Of a stretch of DNA of 64,000 bases, positions 26,972 through 35,651 are shown piece by piece. Position numbers and translations under genes: made by a program. The stretch comes from Phycisphaeraceae bacterium (GTDB lineage: Bacteria > Planctomycetota > Phycisphaerae > Phycisphaerales > UBA1924), in assembly GCA_019636535.1 (NCBI GenBank), contig JAHBXK010000008.1, forward strand, positions 55,021-119,020, in the 5' to 3' direction. The notes under the pieces are model-generated. The model searched no databases and had not been told where the DNA came from. It worked only from the letters and a program-made list of their open reading frames with translations. Position 1 is the first letter of the stretch. Each line of letters begins with the position of its first letter.

Positions 26972-27558
26972 CGTTATCTGCCTGATTTCCAGGGCTTTGC
27001 GACAGTTTCCGGCCGCCCGGCCCCACACCGCGCCGCGAATCGCTCCCCGCCCCCCTCCAAGAGCATCGATCTCCACCCCGACCCGAGCCGAAGAGTGTAC
27101 CGGAGACACCATCCTGTCGGTTAAGCGTCGATCTTTCGGCCCATTCAACCGCAACCGGTCGATTTGACATGCGTATCGTTCGTGGTACCTTGTGTTTGCA
27201 CGTGCAGATGGTGTGTGGAAGGAGCGGAAGGCGCTATTCCCCTCCGAACCGTACTTATGGCGGTCGTTAGGCCGCCCGCGTCATGCAGCGACTGACGCAC
27301 TTCCCCACGCCGACATTTTGGTGAGCGACGGCGAACACTTCGCTCCATTCGCGCTCGTGGCGATTGGGCGCTGACCGCCGAGGCGCTGGGCCCTCAGAAT
27401 CGGATGGATCGTTCATCGTCAGGCCAGACGAGCGCGGCACTTCCGATTCAGCCCGCGGGTTCGCGTATCGAACCTCGCTGGCCGTTTGTTCGGCGTGGGC
27501 ACCGATCGACACGTCGTCGTCGGTGCGAGAAGTGTCCCTTGTTATTTGGAGATCGAAG
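26972..27558. other. 587-nt intergenic region upstream of the first pilin-like gene
   Basis: No convincing coding sequence; the frames open here are shadows with no conserved residues. It holds a candidate promoter at 27164-27191 and, about 60 nt further, a hairpin (GGCGGTC..GGCCGCC, around 27256-27273). If that promoter is used, the transcript has an untranslated leader of roughly 360 nt before the pilin-like gene. Confidence 0.4.
27164..27191 (+). promoter_or_regulatory. Candidate sigma-70-type promoter for the pilin-like gene
   Basis: A perfect -35 hexamer TTGACA (27164-27169) is followed after 16 nt by TACCTT (27186-27191), a weak -10. It points towards the pilin-like gene at 27559. Confidence 0.35.
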
Positions 27559-28560
27559 ATGAAGAAGCGTGGCTTTACGCTGATCGAGTTGCTGGTGGTG
27601 ATTGCCATCATCGCCCTGCTCGTCGGCATCCTCCTCCCGGCGCTCGGCAAGGCTCGTCAGAGCGCCCGGCAGTTGAAGTGCTCGACTCAGGTCCGCTCCG
27701 TGGTGCAGGCCATGGTCACCTGGGCGAACAACAACCAGTCCCGTTACCCCCTCGCCAGCGACGTGGACACGGCCAACCAGACCGTCTCCGCTCAGGGCGA
27801 ACTGAAGAACACGACCGGCAACTTCCTGTCGCTGCTGATCTTCAACGGCCACATCTCCCCCGAGATCTGCGTCTCCCCCTCGGAGACCAACACGGGCAAC
27901 ATCCAGGTCAACACCGCCTACCAGTTGACCAACCCGAGCGGCGCTGTGCAACCCTCGAACGCCCTCTGGGACCCCAAGTTCCTCGGCGCTCCCGGCACTC
28001 AGAACGCCCAGATGCATCCGGGTGCGGGCACCACGGGCCACAACTCCTATGCGCAGGTCCCGCCCTTCTACCGCCGCAAGCAGTTCTGGAGCGACACCTT
28101 CAGCTCCACCGAGGCCGTCTTCGGCAACCGCGGCCCGCGCTTCCAGGGCACCACCTTCCCCGCCAGCGGCCGCTGGACCCTGACGTCCGACTCCTTCGGC
28201 ACCGGCTCGAACACCCTCGCCATCCACGGCGGACGTTCGACCTGGGAAGGCAACATCGGCTACAACGACGGCCACGTCTCCTTCGAGACCAAGCCGAACC
28301 CCGACACCGTGACCTACAGCCGCGGCTCGGGCGCCAGCGCCCAGGCCGTCGCCGACAACCTCTTCGTCGATGAGACGGACGAGAACGGTCGCGACAACGC
28401 CTCCGTGCAGGTCGGGCAGGGCACCAACATGGTCCTCCGCGTCATCAAGTCGGTCGGCGGCACGGCCAGCGCCTCGACAAGTGCGCCGCAGTTGACCAAC
28501 TTGGCATTGCCAGACGGAGGCTCGGCCGGAAGCAGCGGTGGTAACTGCTGGGGTGACTGA
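27559..28560 (+). CDS. Pilin-like secreted protein with prepilin leader (planctomycetal YxDG-type)
   Basis: 333 residues from ATG 27559, preceded by GGAG at 27548-27551. The short basic leader MKKRG precedes [24 protein letters not shown], so cleavage by the prepilin peptidase is expected after G5. The first 25 residues of the mature protein form the usual hydrophobic helix. Near the C-terminus is [20 protein letters not shown], the planctomycetal H-xn-DG signature. The body is rich in Asn, Thr and Ser, as expected for a surface or pseudopilin protein. These proteins are abundant in Planctomycetota; their role is not defined. A strong terminator follows. Confidence 0.88.
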   Translation: MKKRGFTLIELLVVIAIIALLVGILLPALGKARQSARQLKCSTQVRSVVQAMVTWANNNQSRYPLASDVDTANQTVSAQGELKNTTGNFLSLLIFNGHISPEICVSPSETNTGNIQVNTAYQLTNPSGAVQPSNALWDPKFLGAPGTQNAQMHPGAGTTGHNSYAQVPPFYRRKQFWSDTFSSTEAVFGNRGPRFQGTTFPASGRWTLTSDSFGTGSNTLAIHGGRSTWEGNIGYNDGHVSFETKPNPDTVTYSRGSGASAQAVADNLFVDETDENGRDNASVQVGQGTNMVLRVIKSVGGTASASTSAPQLTNLALPDGGSAGSSGGNCWGD

Positions 28561-28647
28561 GAAAGACTCTGCTCGTCCCTGGCACCGGCGTTTAGCCGGG
28601 GCTGCACTTGGCTTCTTTCAGGTGTGAATTTCACACAGCACCGACCT

Positions 28648-28676
28648 AGGACCCGGGATGGACAATCCCGGGTCCT
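28648..28676 (+). terminator. Rho-independent terminator of the first pilin-like gene
   Basis: 12-bp perfect stem (28648-28659 with 28665-28676) and 5-nt loop GGACA, followed by the AT-rich ATTCACTTT. It lies 88 nt after the stop codon. A second small palindrome (28622-28636) precedes it. Confidence 0.8.
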
Positions 28677-28810
28677 ATTCACTTTCAGAAGCCGATCGAA
28701 AAATGTGCATAACTTGTGGAGACTGTAGACACTAGGCGCGAAGCAAGTACGGATCTGGTATATACATCATCTTCAGCCACTGTCAACTCAATCAGTTGGA
28801 GGACGAGTAC

Positions 28811-30286
28811 ATGATCGATGCCCGAATTTTGTCCGCAGTGTCACTGATTGCAATCATGATTTCCACGCAGTCGTTAGGATTGCCGCCCATTGATGGTTGC
28901 AACGAAACGGTACACGAGCCAGAGGTTTCTCAGAACAATGTGATCTGTGGCCAAGGTGGTTGCATGCCCTTCTCTGTCTCAAGGGAGGACGGGTTGGTTC
29001 GCGCCGGTCTGAGGTGGGAGATCTCGACGGGAAGCGCAAGTGTAATCGGGGGCGGAATCGATCTAAACTTGCGAGCCAGAACCAGCAACAGGTTCTTTGC
29101 CTTCTTCGGTCCTTCGGAGTCCGATTGTGTGTTCGAGGGAGTCACACCATCTGAGTCCTTCACGTACGAGCCATCCAATTCGGGGTCAGCGGGATTCCTC
29201 TCCTTTCAATCAACTGACCTCTTCTCAGACAGTGGGACATACAGCGTATTGTCGGAGTCATTTGGATTCTTCAGCGGCCGTGCAATGACTGAGGCTCGGG
29301 CAAGTAGTTCAAGTGGGCATTGGTTCGACGAACTTGCTGTTGGTAGCGGCTGGATAGTATCCATCGCAGACGAAAGCGAAGTGATAGCAGCAACTTACGG
29401 CATCGTCGATTCAGAAGATTACGTCGAGTATGAAATCTCGCAGTCATCGCCTCCTTCTGACATCGAAATTGTCATCAGGAATTTGCAGGGCATTGCAGGA
29501 GCGGAAGCCTATAGTTTTGCCAGCAACTCGACCCATCTCGTTTGTACAAGTATCTGCGAAGAGGTTCCAGCGGGAGAGCGACAACCTTTGACTACTAATG
29601 CCTTTCTGTGGGTTCGGTACGACTTTGCCGGCTATCTCTCAAGTACGCTGGCGCAGTCCTACACATACGTTGGATTTCTGCGAGCAGAGGGCGGAGACGT
29701 TTTCGCATTCGGAACATTTCGTGATATCTACGATGAACAAGATTCTAGCAACCTGTGTGAACGTGATGTAATTGAGTTAACATGTCCAAATGAAACGACT
29801 GTCACTTCAATCTCAAGTGACGCACGGTACCAGGCGCTCTACCAAGACCCAGTGCTTGAGTTCGGCCACGTTGATACTCTTCGCGTACTGCGTAGATCCT
29901 TCGCAATCAACGAGGGAGATGATGGACAAGGAGATTGCGACCATAGTATGTCGTGTAATTACCTTGATCGCATTCTCATTCAAACTATCGTGGCGAATGG
30001 TGGCGCGGACTTTGACGATGATTTGTATGATCCGTGTTTGGACTTGAATTTCGATGGTACGATTGACGCAAGCGACCTTGCGGCATTCGACCAACTTCCG
30101 ACTTGCTGCCCTGAGGACGTGAACGGCGATGGCGTCGTCGATCTGGCTGACTTGCTTGACTATCTTGGATGGTACAACACAAGCGATCCTCGTGCAGACT
30201 TCAACGGCGATGGAACGGTCGATCTTGCCGACTATCTCGCTTGGCTAGGTCTTTGGCAGTCTCGCCTCGGCCAGTCGTGCCCATGA
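28811..30286 (+). CDS. Secreted protein with C-terminal dockerin-like calcium-binding repeats, low GC
   Basis: 491 residues from ATG 28811, preceded by GGAGG (28798-28802). Signal peptide MIDARILSAVSLIAIMISTQSLG. The central 380 residues are Ser/Glu/Asp-rich and match no family I recognise. Three EF-hand-type loops close the protein: DLNFDGTIDASDLAAF, DVNGDGVVDLADLLDYLGWY and DFNGDGTVDLADYLAWLGLW, with a terminal CP, typical of planctomycetal secreted proteins. Base composition differs from its neighbours: hand counts give 32/60 G+C at 29101-29160 and 25/60 at 29941-30000, and codons such as AGT, TTG and GAT are frequent, suggesting recent acquisition or relaxed selection. Confidence 0.75.
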   Translation: MIDARILSAVSLIAIMISTQSLGLPPIDGCNETVHEPEVSQNNVICGQGGCMPFSVSREDGLVRAGLRWEISTGSASVIGGGIDLNLRARTSNRFFAFFGPSESDCVFEGVTPSESFTYEPSNSGSAGFLSFQSTDLFSDSGTYSVLSESFGFFSGRAMTEARASSSSGHWFDELAVGSGWIVSIADESEVIAATYGIVDSEDYVEYEISQSSPPSDIEIVIRNLQGIAGAEAYSFASNSTHLVCTSICEEVPAGERQPLTTNAFLWVRYDFAGYLSSTLAQSYTYVGFLRAEGGDVFAFGTFRDIYDEQDSSNLCERDVIELTCPNETTVTSISSDARYQALYQDPVLEFGHVDTLRVLRRSFAINEGDDGQGDCDHSMSCNYLDRILIQTIVANGGADFDDDLYDPCLDLNFDGTIDASDLAAFDQLPTCCPEDVNGDGVVDLADLLDYLGWYNTSDPRADFNGDGTVDLADYLAWLGLWQSRLGQSCP

Positions 30287-30341
30287 GGCGAATTCAAATT
30301 TGACATTGCATTCCCTTCGTGAACGCAGAGATTTAGATTAA

Positions 30342-32159
30342 TTATACAAGTGTCCCCACCAACGACATCGCCCGCGAATCGGTCAGTCGCACCGTGATCA
30401 CGCGCCCGATCAGCGACTCCGCCCGCGCGTCATCGCCGCCCGGCAGATCGATGTGCACGATCAGGTCCCCCTCCGTCCGCGCTGACAACTGCACCGACCC
30501 GCGTTCCCCGCTCGACGCGATCGCGCCCTCCGCATCCACAGGCTCACCCCTCCCCTCCTCCGGCAGCGGCCCATCGGGCGGCATCTCGCAGGCGCTCGGC
30601 GTGTGCGATGCGAGCGATCCGTTCGACAACTTCCCCATCACCGTCAGGCCAACCACTCCCCCGCCCCCCCCGCCCACCGAGTGAAGAGCATCGCCGTTCA
30701 CTCGAGCCGCCCCCACCGGCCTTCGCCGCCGGTGCTCCAGCCGCGAGAACCCCTCAACAAACACCCGCGCCGTCCTGCCCACGAACTCGCGCCCCACCTC
30801 CGCGCTGATCTCCTGCTGCAGCGCCAGCAGTTCGCCGTTCCGCCGGCGCTTCACGTGCTCCGGCACATCGTCCGGCAGTTTCTCGAAAGCGACCGTGCCC
30901 GGCCGCGCTGAGTACTTGAAGATGAAACAGTTCTTGTACCGCGCCCGCCGCAGCAACTCCGCCGTCGCCGCGTGATCTTCCTCCGTCTCCGACGGAAACC
31001 CAACGATGATGTCCCCCGCCACCGTCAGCGGCCGGTCGATCTCCGGCTGGTGCAGGTGCGCCCGCGCCCGATCCAGAAACTCCAGGTACTCGCCCACCGT
31101 GTACCCGCGGTTCATCGCCCGCAACAGCCGGTCCGAGCCCGTCTGCGCTGGCACGTGCAGATACCGGCAGATCCGCGGGTGATCGCGGATCACCTCCAGC
31201 ACGTCGTCGCCGAAGTCGCGCGGATAACTCGTCACAAACCGCAGCCGCTCGATCGCGGGCGCTTCGTCGTGAATGCGACGCAGCAGATCGGCGAACGTTG
31301 TCACGCGCTCCCCGGCAAACGCGTCGCGGTTGTGCGCCCCCTTATACGTCCGCCCCTTTTGCGGCTGCGTCACGCCGCCCACCGTCACCACGCTGCCGTG
31401 CTCAAAGCGGTAGTGGTTCACGGTCTGTCCAAGCAGCGTCACCTCCACCACGCCCGAATCCGCCAGCCGCTTGCACTCGTCCACGATGTGATCCGGCGGC
31501 CGGTGCACTTCCGCCCCGCGCGTGAAGGGCACCACGCAGTACGTGCAGAACTTGTTGCACCCGCGCGTGATGCGCACATACGCCGAGCGAGTCCGCCCGT
31601 GGCTCTCCGGGCTGACCGACCTCGACAGATCGAGCAGTTCCAGCGTGTCCTGCGCCGCCGACAGCGTCGCCGACCGCCGCGACGTGCTGCCCTGCAGCGC
31701 CACCTGCCGCGCAGACGGCGGCAGCGGGGGGGGCACGTTGGATGCAGAAGAAAGTGGGGGGGATGCGCCCGGCTCATCCGCCAGCAGCGACGCCCGCGTC
31801 CGCACCGCGTTGTCAAGGAGCGCGGGCAGTTTGTCCAGTTCTCCCGGCCCGCACAGGATGTCCACCTGCGGCATGCGGCGGATCAGGTCCTCCCCGTCCC
31901 GCTCCGCCATGCACCCCAGCACGCCCACCACCAAATCCGGCCGCTCGGCCTTCCGAAGCCGGTCGATCCCCAGCCGCGACCAGACCTTCTGCTCGGCGTG
32001 CTCGCGGACCGAGCACGTGTTGTACAGCAGCACGTCCGCCTGCTCGGGCTGAGCCACGAAACGATACCCCAGCGCGCGCAACTGCCCGCTCACCAGTTCC
32101 GAGTCCAACTCGTTCATCTGGCAGCCGAACGTCTCGAGATACACCGCTTTGGATGGCAT
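30342..32159 (-). CDS. miaB: tRNA-2-methylthio-N6-dimethylallyladenosine synthase
   Basis: Radical-SAM methylthiotransferase that modifies A37 of tRNAs reading UNN codons. The auxiliary-cluster cysteines are C13 (FGCQMN), C49 (YNTCSVRE) and C83 (LGCMAER); the radical-SAM triad is C201-x3-C205-x2-C208 (TRGCNKFCTYC). C-terminal TRAM domain. At 605 residues it is about 140 longer than usual: a roughly 60-residue Pro/Ser-rich linker (residues about 122-182) precedes the radical-SAM domain, and a roughly 90-residue Gly/Glu/Pro-rich segment is inserted inside the TRAM domain (between GRTARVFVEGFSR and LIVHIDLPGG). All catalytic residues are kept, so it should be active. Confidence 0.93.
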   Translation of the reverse strand: MPSKAVYLETFGCQMNELDSELVSGQLRALGYRFVAQPEQADVLLYNTCSVREHAEQKVWSRLGIDRLRKAERPDLVVGVLGCMAERDGEDLIRRMPQVDILCGPGELDKLPALLDNAVRTRASLLADEPGASPPLSSASNVPPPLPPSARQVALQGSTSRRSATLSAAQDTLELLDLSRSVSPESHGRTRSAYVRITRGCNKFCTYCVVPFTRGAEVHRPPDHIVDECKRLADSGVVEVTLLGQTVNHYRFEHGSVVTVGGVTQPQKGRTYKGAHNRDAFAGERVTTFADLLRRIHDEAPAIERLRFVTSYPRDFGDDVLEVIRDHPRICRYLHVPAQTGSDRLLRAMNRGYTVGEYLEFLDRARAHLHQPEIDRPLTVAGDIIVGFPSETEEDHAATAELLRRARYKNCFIFKYSARPGTVAFEKLPDDVPEHVKRRRNGELLALQQEISAEVGREFVGRTARVFVEGFSRLEHRRRRPVGAARVNGDALHSVGGGGGGVVGLTVMGKLSNGSLASHTPSACEMPPDGPLPEEGRGEPVDAEGAIASSGERGSVQLSARTEGDLIVHIDLPGGDDARAESLIGRVITVRLTDSRAMSLVGTLV

Positions 32160-32211
32160 GAGAGATCAAAGGATAGGGTGATCCCGCGGCCGGTCCCTCC
32201 AGCCGCCCCGT

Positions 32212-32982
32212 TCAACCCCGTTTGCGGTGCACCGAGATCACGCTCGTCCCCGTCGGCAGCCGGACGTGCGGAAGCACGTGCTTCTCAGCCTCGAACGCCG
32301 CCCGCAGGACTCGATCCACCATCCCCGGCAGCGGCCTCACCTCCGCTTCCGCCGGCGCTCGGCCCGTGATCGCCCCGCGTGCCCGCTCCACCAGCCTCGC
32401 GCCGATCACCAGCGGCATCGACGCCAGTTGGCAGTAACTCAGCACCAGCGTCTCCACCGCCAGCCCATCAAACAACGCGCCGAACCCCCGACGCGTGTAC
32501 CGCCGACGGTGATGGTTGAAATCGTCGTGCGCTGACCACAGCCACCCGTGCGCGGGAACCGTGCAGACGATGATCCCGCCGGGCTTGGTGATCCGCACCA
32601 TCTCGCGCACCGACTCCACGTCCCGATCTATGTGCTCCAGCACCTCGCTCGCCACCACCACATCGAAAGCGTCCGCATCGCGAAACGGCAGCCCGTCCGG
32701 CAACGCCCCATCCACCGCCCGCAACCCCCGCTTGTCGCAATACTCGCGCGCGATCGGCGACAGATCGACCCCCACCGCGTCGAACCGCTCGCTCAGCCGG
32801 GCCAAGACACCCCCCGCGCCGCACCCGATGTCGATCGCGCGCGGACGTGACTCTCCATCCGCGTTGCCGGCAACCCTCGGTCCGTACCGCTCGATCAATC
32901 TCAGAATGATCCGGTTCTTGGCGACCCACCACCAATACGTCTCTTCACGCTCGGCGTGCAGTCGGTACAGCGCCTCATCCAC
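32212..32982 (-). CDS. Class I SAM-dependent methyltransferase
   Basis: 256 residues from GTG 32982, supported by GAGGAA upstream and by the family-like N-terminus MDEALYRLHAEREETYWWWVAKNRIILRLI; an ATG at 33030 would add 16 residues deep inside the preceding gene. SAM-binding motif I IDIGCGAGGVLARL, the acidic end of strand beta2 VGVDLSPIAREYC, and motif FDVVVASEVLEHIDRD. This type often acts in glycan or polyprenol pathways. It overlaps the end of the GT2 gene by 8 nt, so the two are coupled. Substrate unknown. Confidence 0.8.
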   Translation of the reverse strand: MDEALYRLHAEREETYWWWVAKNRIILRLIERYGPRVAGNADGESRPRAIDIGCGAGGVLARLSERFDAVGVDLSPIAREYCDKRGLRAVDGALPDGLPFRDADAFDVVVASEVLEHIDRDVESVREMVRITKPGGIIVCTVPAHGWLWSAHDDFNHHRRRYTRRGFGALFDGLAVETLVLSYCQLASMPLVIGARLVERARGAITGRAPAEAEVRPLPGMVDRVLRAAFEAEKHVLPHVRLPTGTSVISVHRKRG

Positions 32983-34039
32983 CTGCGCGTTCCTCGACCC
33001 GGTCCACAACCTCGCGACGAACGACGACATCGACCGCCGGTGTCGCACGCACGCCCGCCGGCCCGCGCACCGCGAACGACCGGGCGCTCGGCGCCGGATC
33101 GTGCTCCCCCGGCCTCCACCCGCGCTCCTCCGCCACGACGTACATCGGGCGGTCCTGCACGTTCTGGAAAATGCACCCGACGTAACTCGCCAGCATCCCA
33201 AGCAGGAACATCTGCACCCCCCCGAGAAAGAACATCGCGCACGCCAGGAAGTAGAAGCCCCGCGGCACGCTCGGATCGCCGAAGAGTTTGTCCGCCAGCA
33301 CCACCACGATCCCCAGCACCGACAGCGCCACCATCAACCCGCCGATCCACGTGCCGATCTTCAGCGGCACCTGCGAGAACGAGAAGATGCCGTCGAGCGC
33401 CAGTTTCACGAGCCTGAACAGGCCGTAATTCGTCCGCCCCGCGTGCCGCGCGTCGCGCTCAAACGCCAGCGCCTCCTGCCGAAACCCCACCCACGGCACA
33501 AGCCCCCGCACATACCGCGGGTTCTCGCGGCAGCGCTTCACCGCCTCCGTCACCCGACGGTCCATCAGCCGGAAGTTCCCCGTGTCCAGCGGGATCTCGA
33601 CGTCGGAGATCCTCGCCAGCAGGCGGTAAAAGACGTAGATCGACAGCCGCTTCAGCGCCCCATCGCCCCGCCGACGCACGCGCTGCGCATACACAACGTC
33701 CACGCCCTGCTTCCATCGCTCCACCATCCGCGCGATCAACTCCGGCGGGTCCTGCAGGTCCGCGTCGATCAGCACCACCGCGTCCGCGTCCGCCCGGTCC
33801 AGCCCCGCCGCCACCGCCACCTCGTGCCCGAAGTTCCGCGACAGCGAAACGTACTTCACCCGCGGATCCTTCTCGGCCAGCAGGCGCAGCCCCTGCAGCG
33901 TGCCGTCGCGCGATCCGTCGTTGACGAAGATCAGTTCATGCTCTCCGCAGCATCCCTCCAGCACGCCGGTCAATCGCCGGTGCAGCGTATCGAGGTTCTT
34001 CTCCTCGTTGAATGCGGGAATGACCACGGCGAGTTTCAT
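32975..34039 (-). CDS. GT2 glycosyltransferase, polyprenyl-phosphate sugar transferase-like
   Basis: 354 residues from ATG 34039 (an in-frame GTG at 34051 overlaps the preceding stop). Begins MKLAVVIPAFNEEKNLDTLH, with FVNDGSRDGT, the nucleotide-sugar metal motif LIDADLQDP, and FRLMDRRV. Two C-terminal membrane helices (GTWIGGLMVALSVLGIVVVLADKLF and FYFLACAMFFLGGVQMFLLGMLASYVG) match dolichyl/undecaprenyl-phosphate glucose or mannose synthases (GtrB/DPM1/ArnC type). Makes lipid-linked sugar at the cytoplasmic membrane. Lies 8 nt downstream of the M20 dipeptidase gene. Confidence 0.85.
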   Translation of the reverse strand: MKLAVVIPAFNEEKNLDTLHRRLTGVLEGCCGEHELIFVNDGSRDGTLQGLRLLAEKDPRVKYVSLSRNFGHEVAVAAGLDRADADAVVLIDADLQDPPELIARMVERWKQGVDVVYAQRVRRRGDGALKRLSIYVFYRLLARISDVEIPLDTGNFRLMDRRVTEAVKRCRENPRYVRGLVPWVGFRQEALAFERDARHAGRTNYGLFRLVKLALDGIFSFSQVPLKIGTWIGGLMVALSVLGIVVVLADKLFGDPSVPRGFYFLACAMFFLGGVQMFLLGMLASYVGCIFQNVQDRPMYVVAEERGWRPGEHDPAPSARSFAVRGPAGVRATPAVDVVVRREVVDRVEERAGG

Positions 34040-34047
34040 GCGTTCGT

Positions 34048-35511
34048 TCACTCCACCCCCGCCTTGCGGCGAAGCGCATCGATGAACAGCGCGTGCGAAC
34101 GCGCGCCCCACTCAAAGCACCGCAACTCGAACTTCTCGTTCGGCGAGTGAACGCGGTCATCGTCCAGCCCGAAGCCCATGAAGATCGTCTCCAGCCCCAG
34201 CAGAGACTTGAGCGTCCCCGCCACCGGAATCGACCCGCCCGACTTGATCATCGCCGGCGCGACCCCCGTCGCCCGCCTCACCGCCTCCGCCGCGGCCTTC
34301 AACAACTCCGAGTCCGTCCGCACCGTTGCCGGGTTGCCCCCCGAGTGCGACACAAACTCCCACCGACACCCCGCCGGCGTCCGTGCACGGCACCACTCAA
34401 AGAACGCGGCCTCGACCTTCGCCGGGCTCTGATCCGCCACCAGCCGGAACGACACCTTCGCCCCCGCCCACGCCGGGATCACCGTCTTGGCTCCCGCCCC
34501 GGCGTACCCCCCGAACAGTCCGTTGATGTCCGCCGTCGGCCGCGCCCACTCACGCTCGATCGCGCTGAACCCCGCCTCGCCCGACGGCTCATCGGCTTCT
34601 GGTCCCAGCCCGATCTTGCTCAGCGCATCGCCCGCATCGCACCCAAGCCGCGACCACGCCGCACGCTCCTCCGCCGAGATCGGACGAACGTCGTCGTAGA
34701 AGCCCGGGATCGTCACCCGCCTGTCACCGTCCCACAACCGAGCAAGCACCTTCGCCAGTTCGTTGTTGGGGTTCGGCGCCCGCCCGCCCCAGAGCCCCGA
34801 GTGCAGATCCTGGTTCGCCCCGTGCAGCCGAACCTCGGTGTACACCAGCCCGCGCACGCCATACGTGATCGCCGGCCGCTCGCGCCCAAGCATCCCCGTG
34901 TCAGATATCAGACACGCATCGCACGACCGAAACCGGTCCGCGTGCTGTTCCAGAAACCGATCGAGGTTGACGCTCCCGGATTCCTCCTCCCCCTCCAGCA
35001 GCACCGTCATCCGCACCCCGCCCGCCGGCTTGCCCGTCACGCCGTACCACGCGCGAAGAGCTTCGAGGAACGTCGCCACCTGGCCCTTGTCGTCGCAGGC
35101 GCCCCGAGCCACGATCCGCTCGCCCACCTCGCCCTCGGCAGGCCGGATCACCGGCTCGAAAGGCCCCGACTCCCACAGTTCCAACGGGTCCGCAGGCTGA
35201 ACGTCGTAATGCCCGTAGAACAGGATGTGCGGGCCGGGTGCATCGGGGTTCGCAGTGCCCAGCACCACCGGGTGCCCGGATCCGACCCCATCCGTCCCGA
35301 TCCCGCCGGTCTCCATCAGTTCAACCTTCAGCCCCGCACCGCACAGGTGCTCCGCGGCCCACGCCGCCGCTCGGCGCGTATGGTCGCGATACGCCGGGTC
35401 CGTCGAGATGCTGGGAATCTTCAGCCAATCGATCAGCCGTTCGATCTGGCCGGGCCGATCCGCGGCGAGCGTGTCGAGCACCTTGCTGGCGGTGGTGGTT
35501 GGAGTCGTCAT
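34048..35511 (-). CDS. M20-family metallodipeptidase (carnosinase/CNDP-like)
   Basis: 487 residues. Metal motifs: FYGHYDVQPADP (His and Asp), ARGACDDKGQ (bridging Asp), LEGEEESGS (general-base and ligand Glu), SDTGM (Asp), and a C-terminal His in the RVHSPNEKF motif. RGLVYTEVRLHGANQDLHSGLWGG marks the dimerisation domain of the M20 dipeptidase group. Cytosolic, no signal peptide. First of a three-gene run with GT2 and methyltransferase genes, though a functional connection is not evident. Confidence 0.88.
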   Translation of the reverse strand: MTTPTTTASKVLDTLAADRPGQIERLIDWLKIPSISTDPAYRDHTRRAAAWAAEHLCGAGLKVELMETGGIGTDGVGSGHPVVLGTANPDAPGPHILFYGHYDVQPADPLELWESGPFEPVIRPAEGEVGERIVARGACDDKGQVATFLEALRAWYGVTGKPAGGVRMTVLLEGEEESGSVNLDRFLEQHADRFRSCDACLISDTGMLGRERPAITYGVRGLVYTEVRLHGANQDLHSGLWGGRAPNPNNELAKVLARLWDGDRRVTIPGFYDDVRPISAEERAAWSRLGCDAGDALSKIGLGPEADEPSGEAGFSAIEREWARPTADINGLFGGYAGAGAKTVIPAWAGAKVSFRLVADQSPAKVEAAFFEWCRARTPAGCRWEFVSHSGGNPATVRTDSELLKAAAEAVRRATGVAPAMIKSGGSIPVAGTLKSLLGLETIFMGFGLDDDRVHSPNEKFELRCFEWGARSHALFIDALRRKAGVE

Positions 35512-35570
35512 GGCGTGTCGGATTCAGCGTCCACGGATGTTGAAAGCACAGGGTAGGAACCGCGCGCAAG

Positions 35571-35597
35571 AAAAACCCCCGCTCCGAGGAGCGGGGG
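35571..35597 (-). terminator. Rho-independent terminator of the large secreted-protein gene
   Basis: On the - strand a 9-bp GC stem (35576-35584 with 35589-35597, 4-nt loop) is followed by five T residues (complement of A 35571-35575). It lies 54 nt after the stop codon at 35652. Confidence 0.8.
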
Positions 35598-35651
35598 TCG
35601 TGTGGAGGTCAAGCAATCAGGGATTGACCAACCGTGAGTCTTGGAGTTCGA

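Noticed and set aside
27192..27374. 60-codon frame in the leader of the pilin-like gene
   Set aside because: Starts with TTG, no ribosome-binding site, no conserved feature; treated as untranslated leader.
28622..28636. Palindrome GTGTGAATTTCACAC as a possible CRP-type site
   Set aside because: Half-sites are separated by 3 nt instead of 6 and it lies between a stop codon and a terminator, where an activator site is unlikely.
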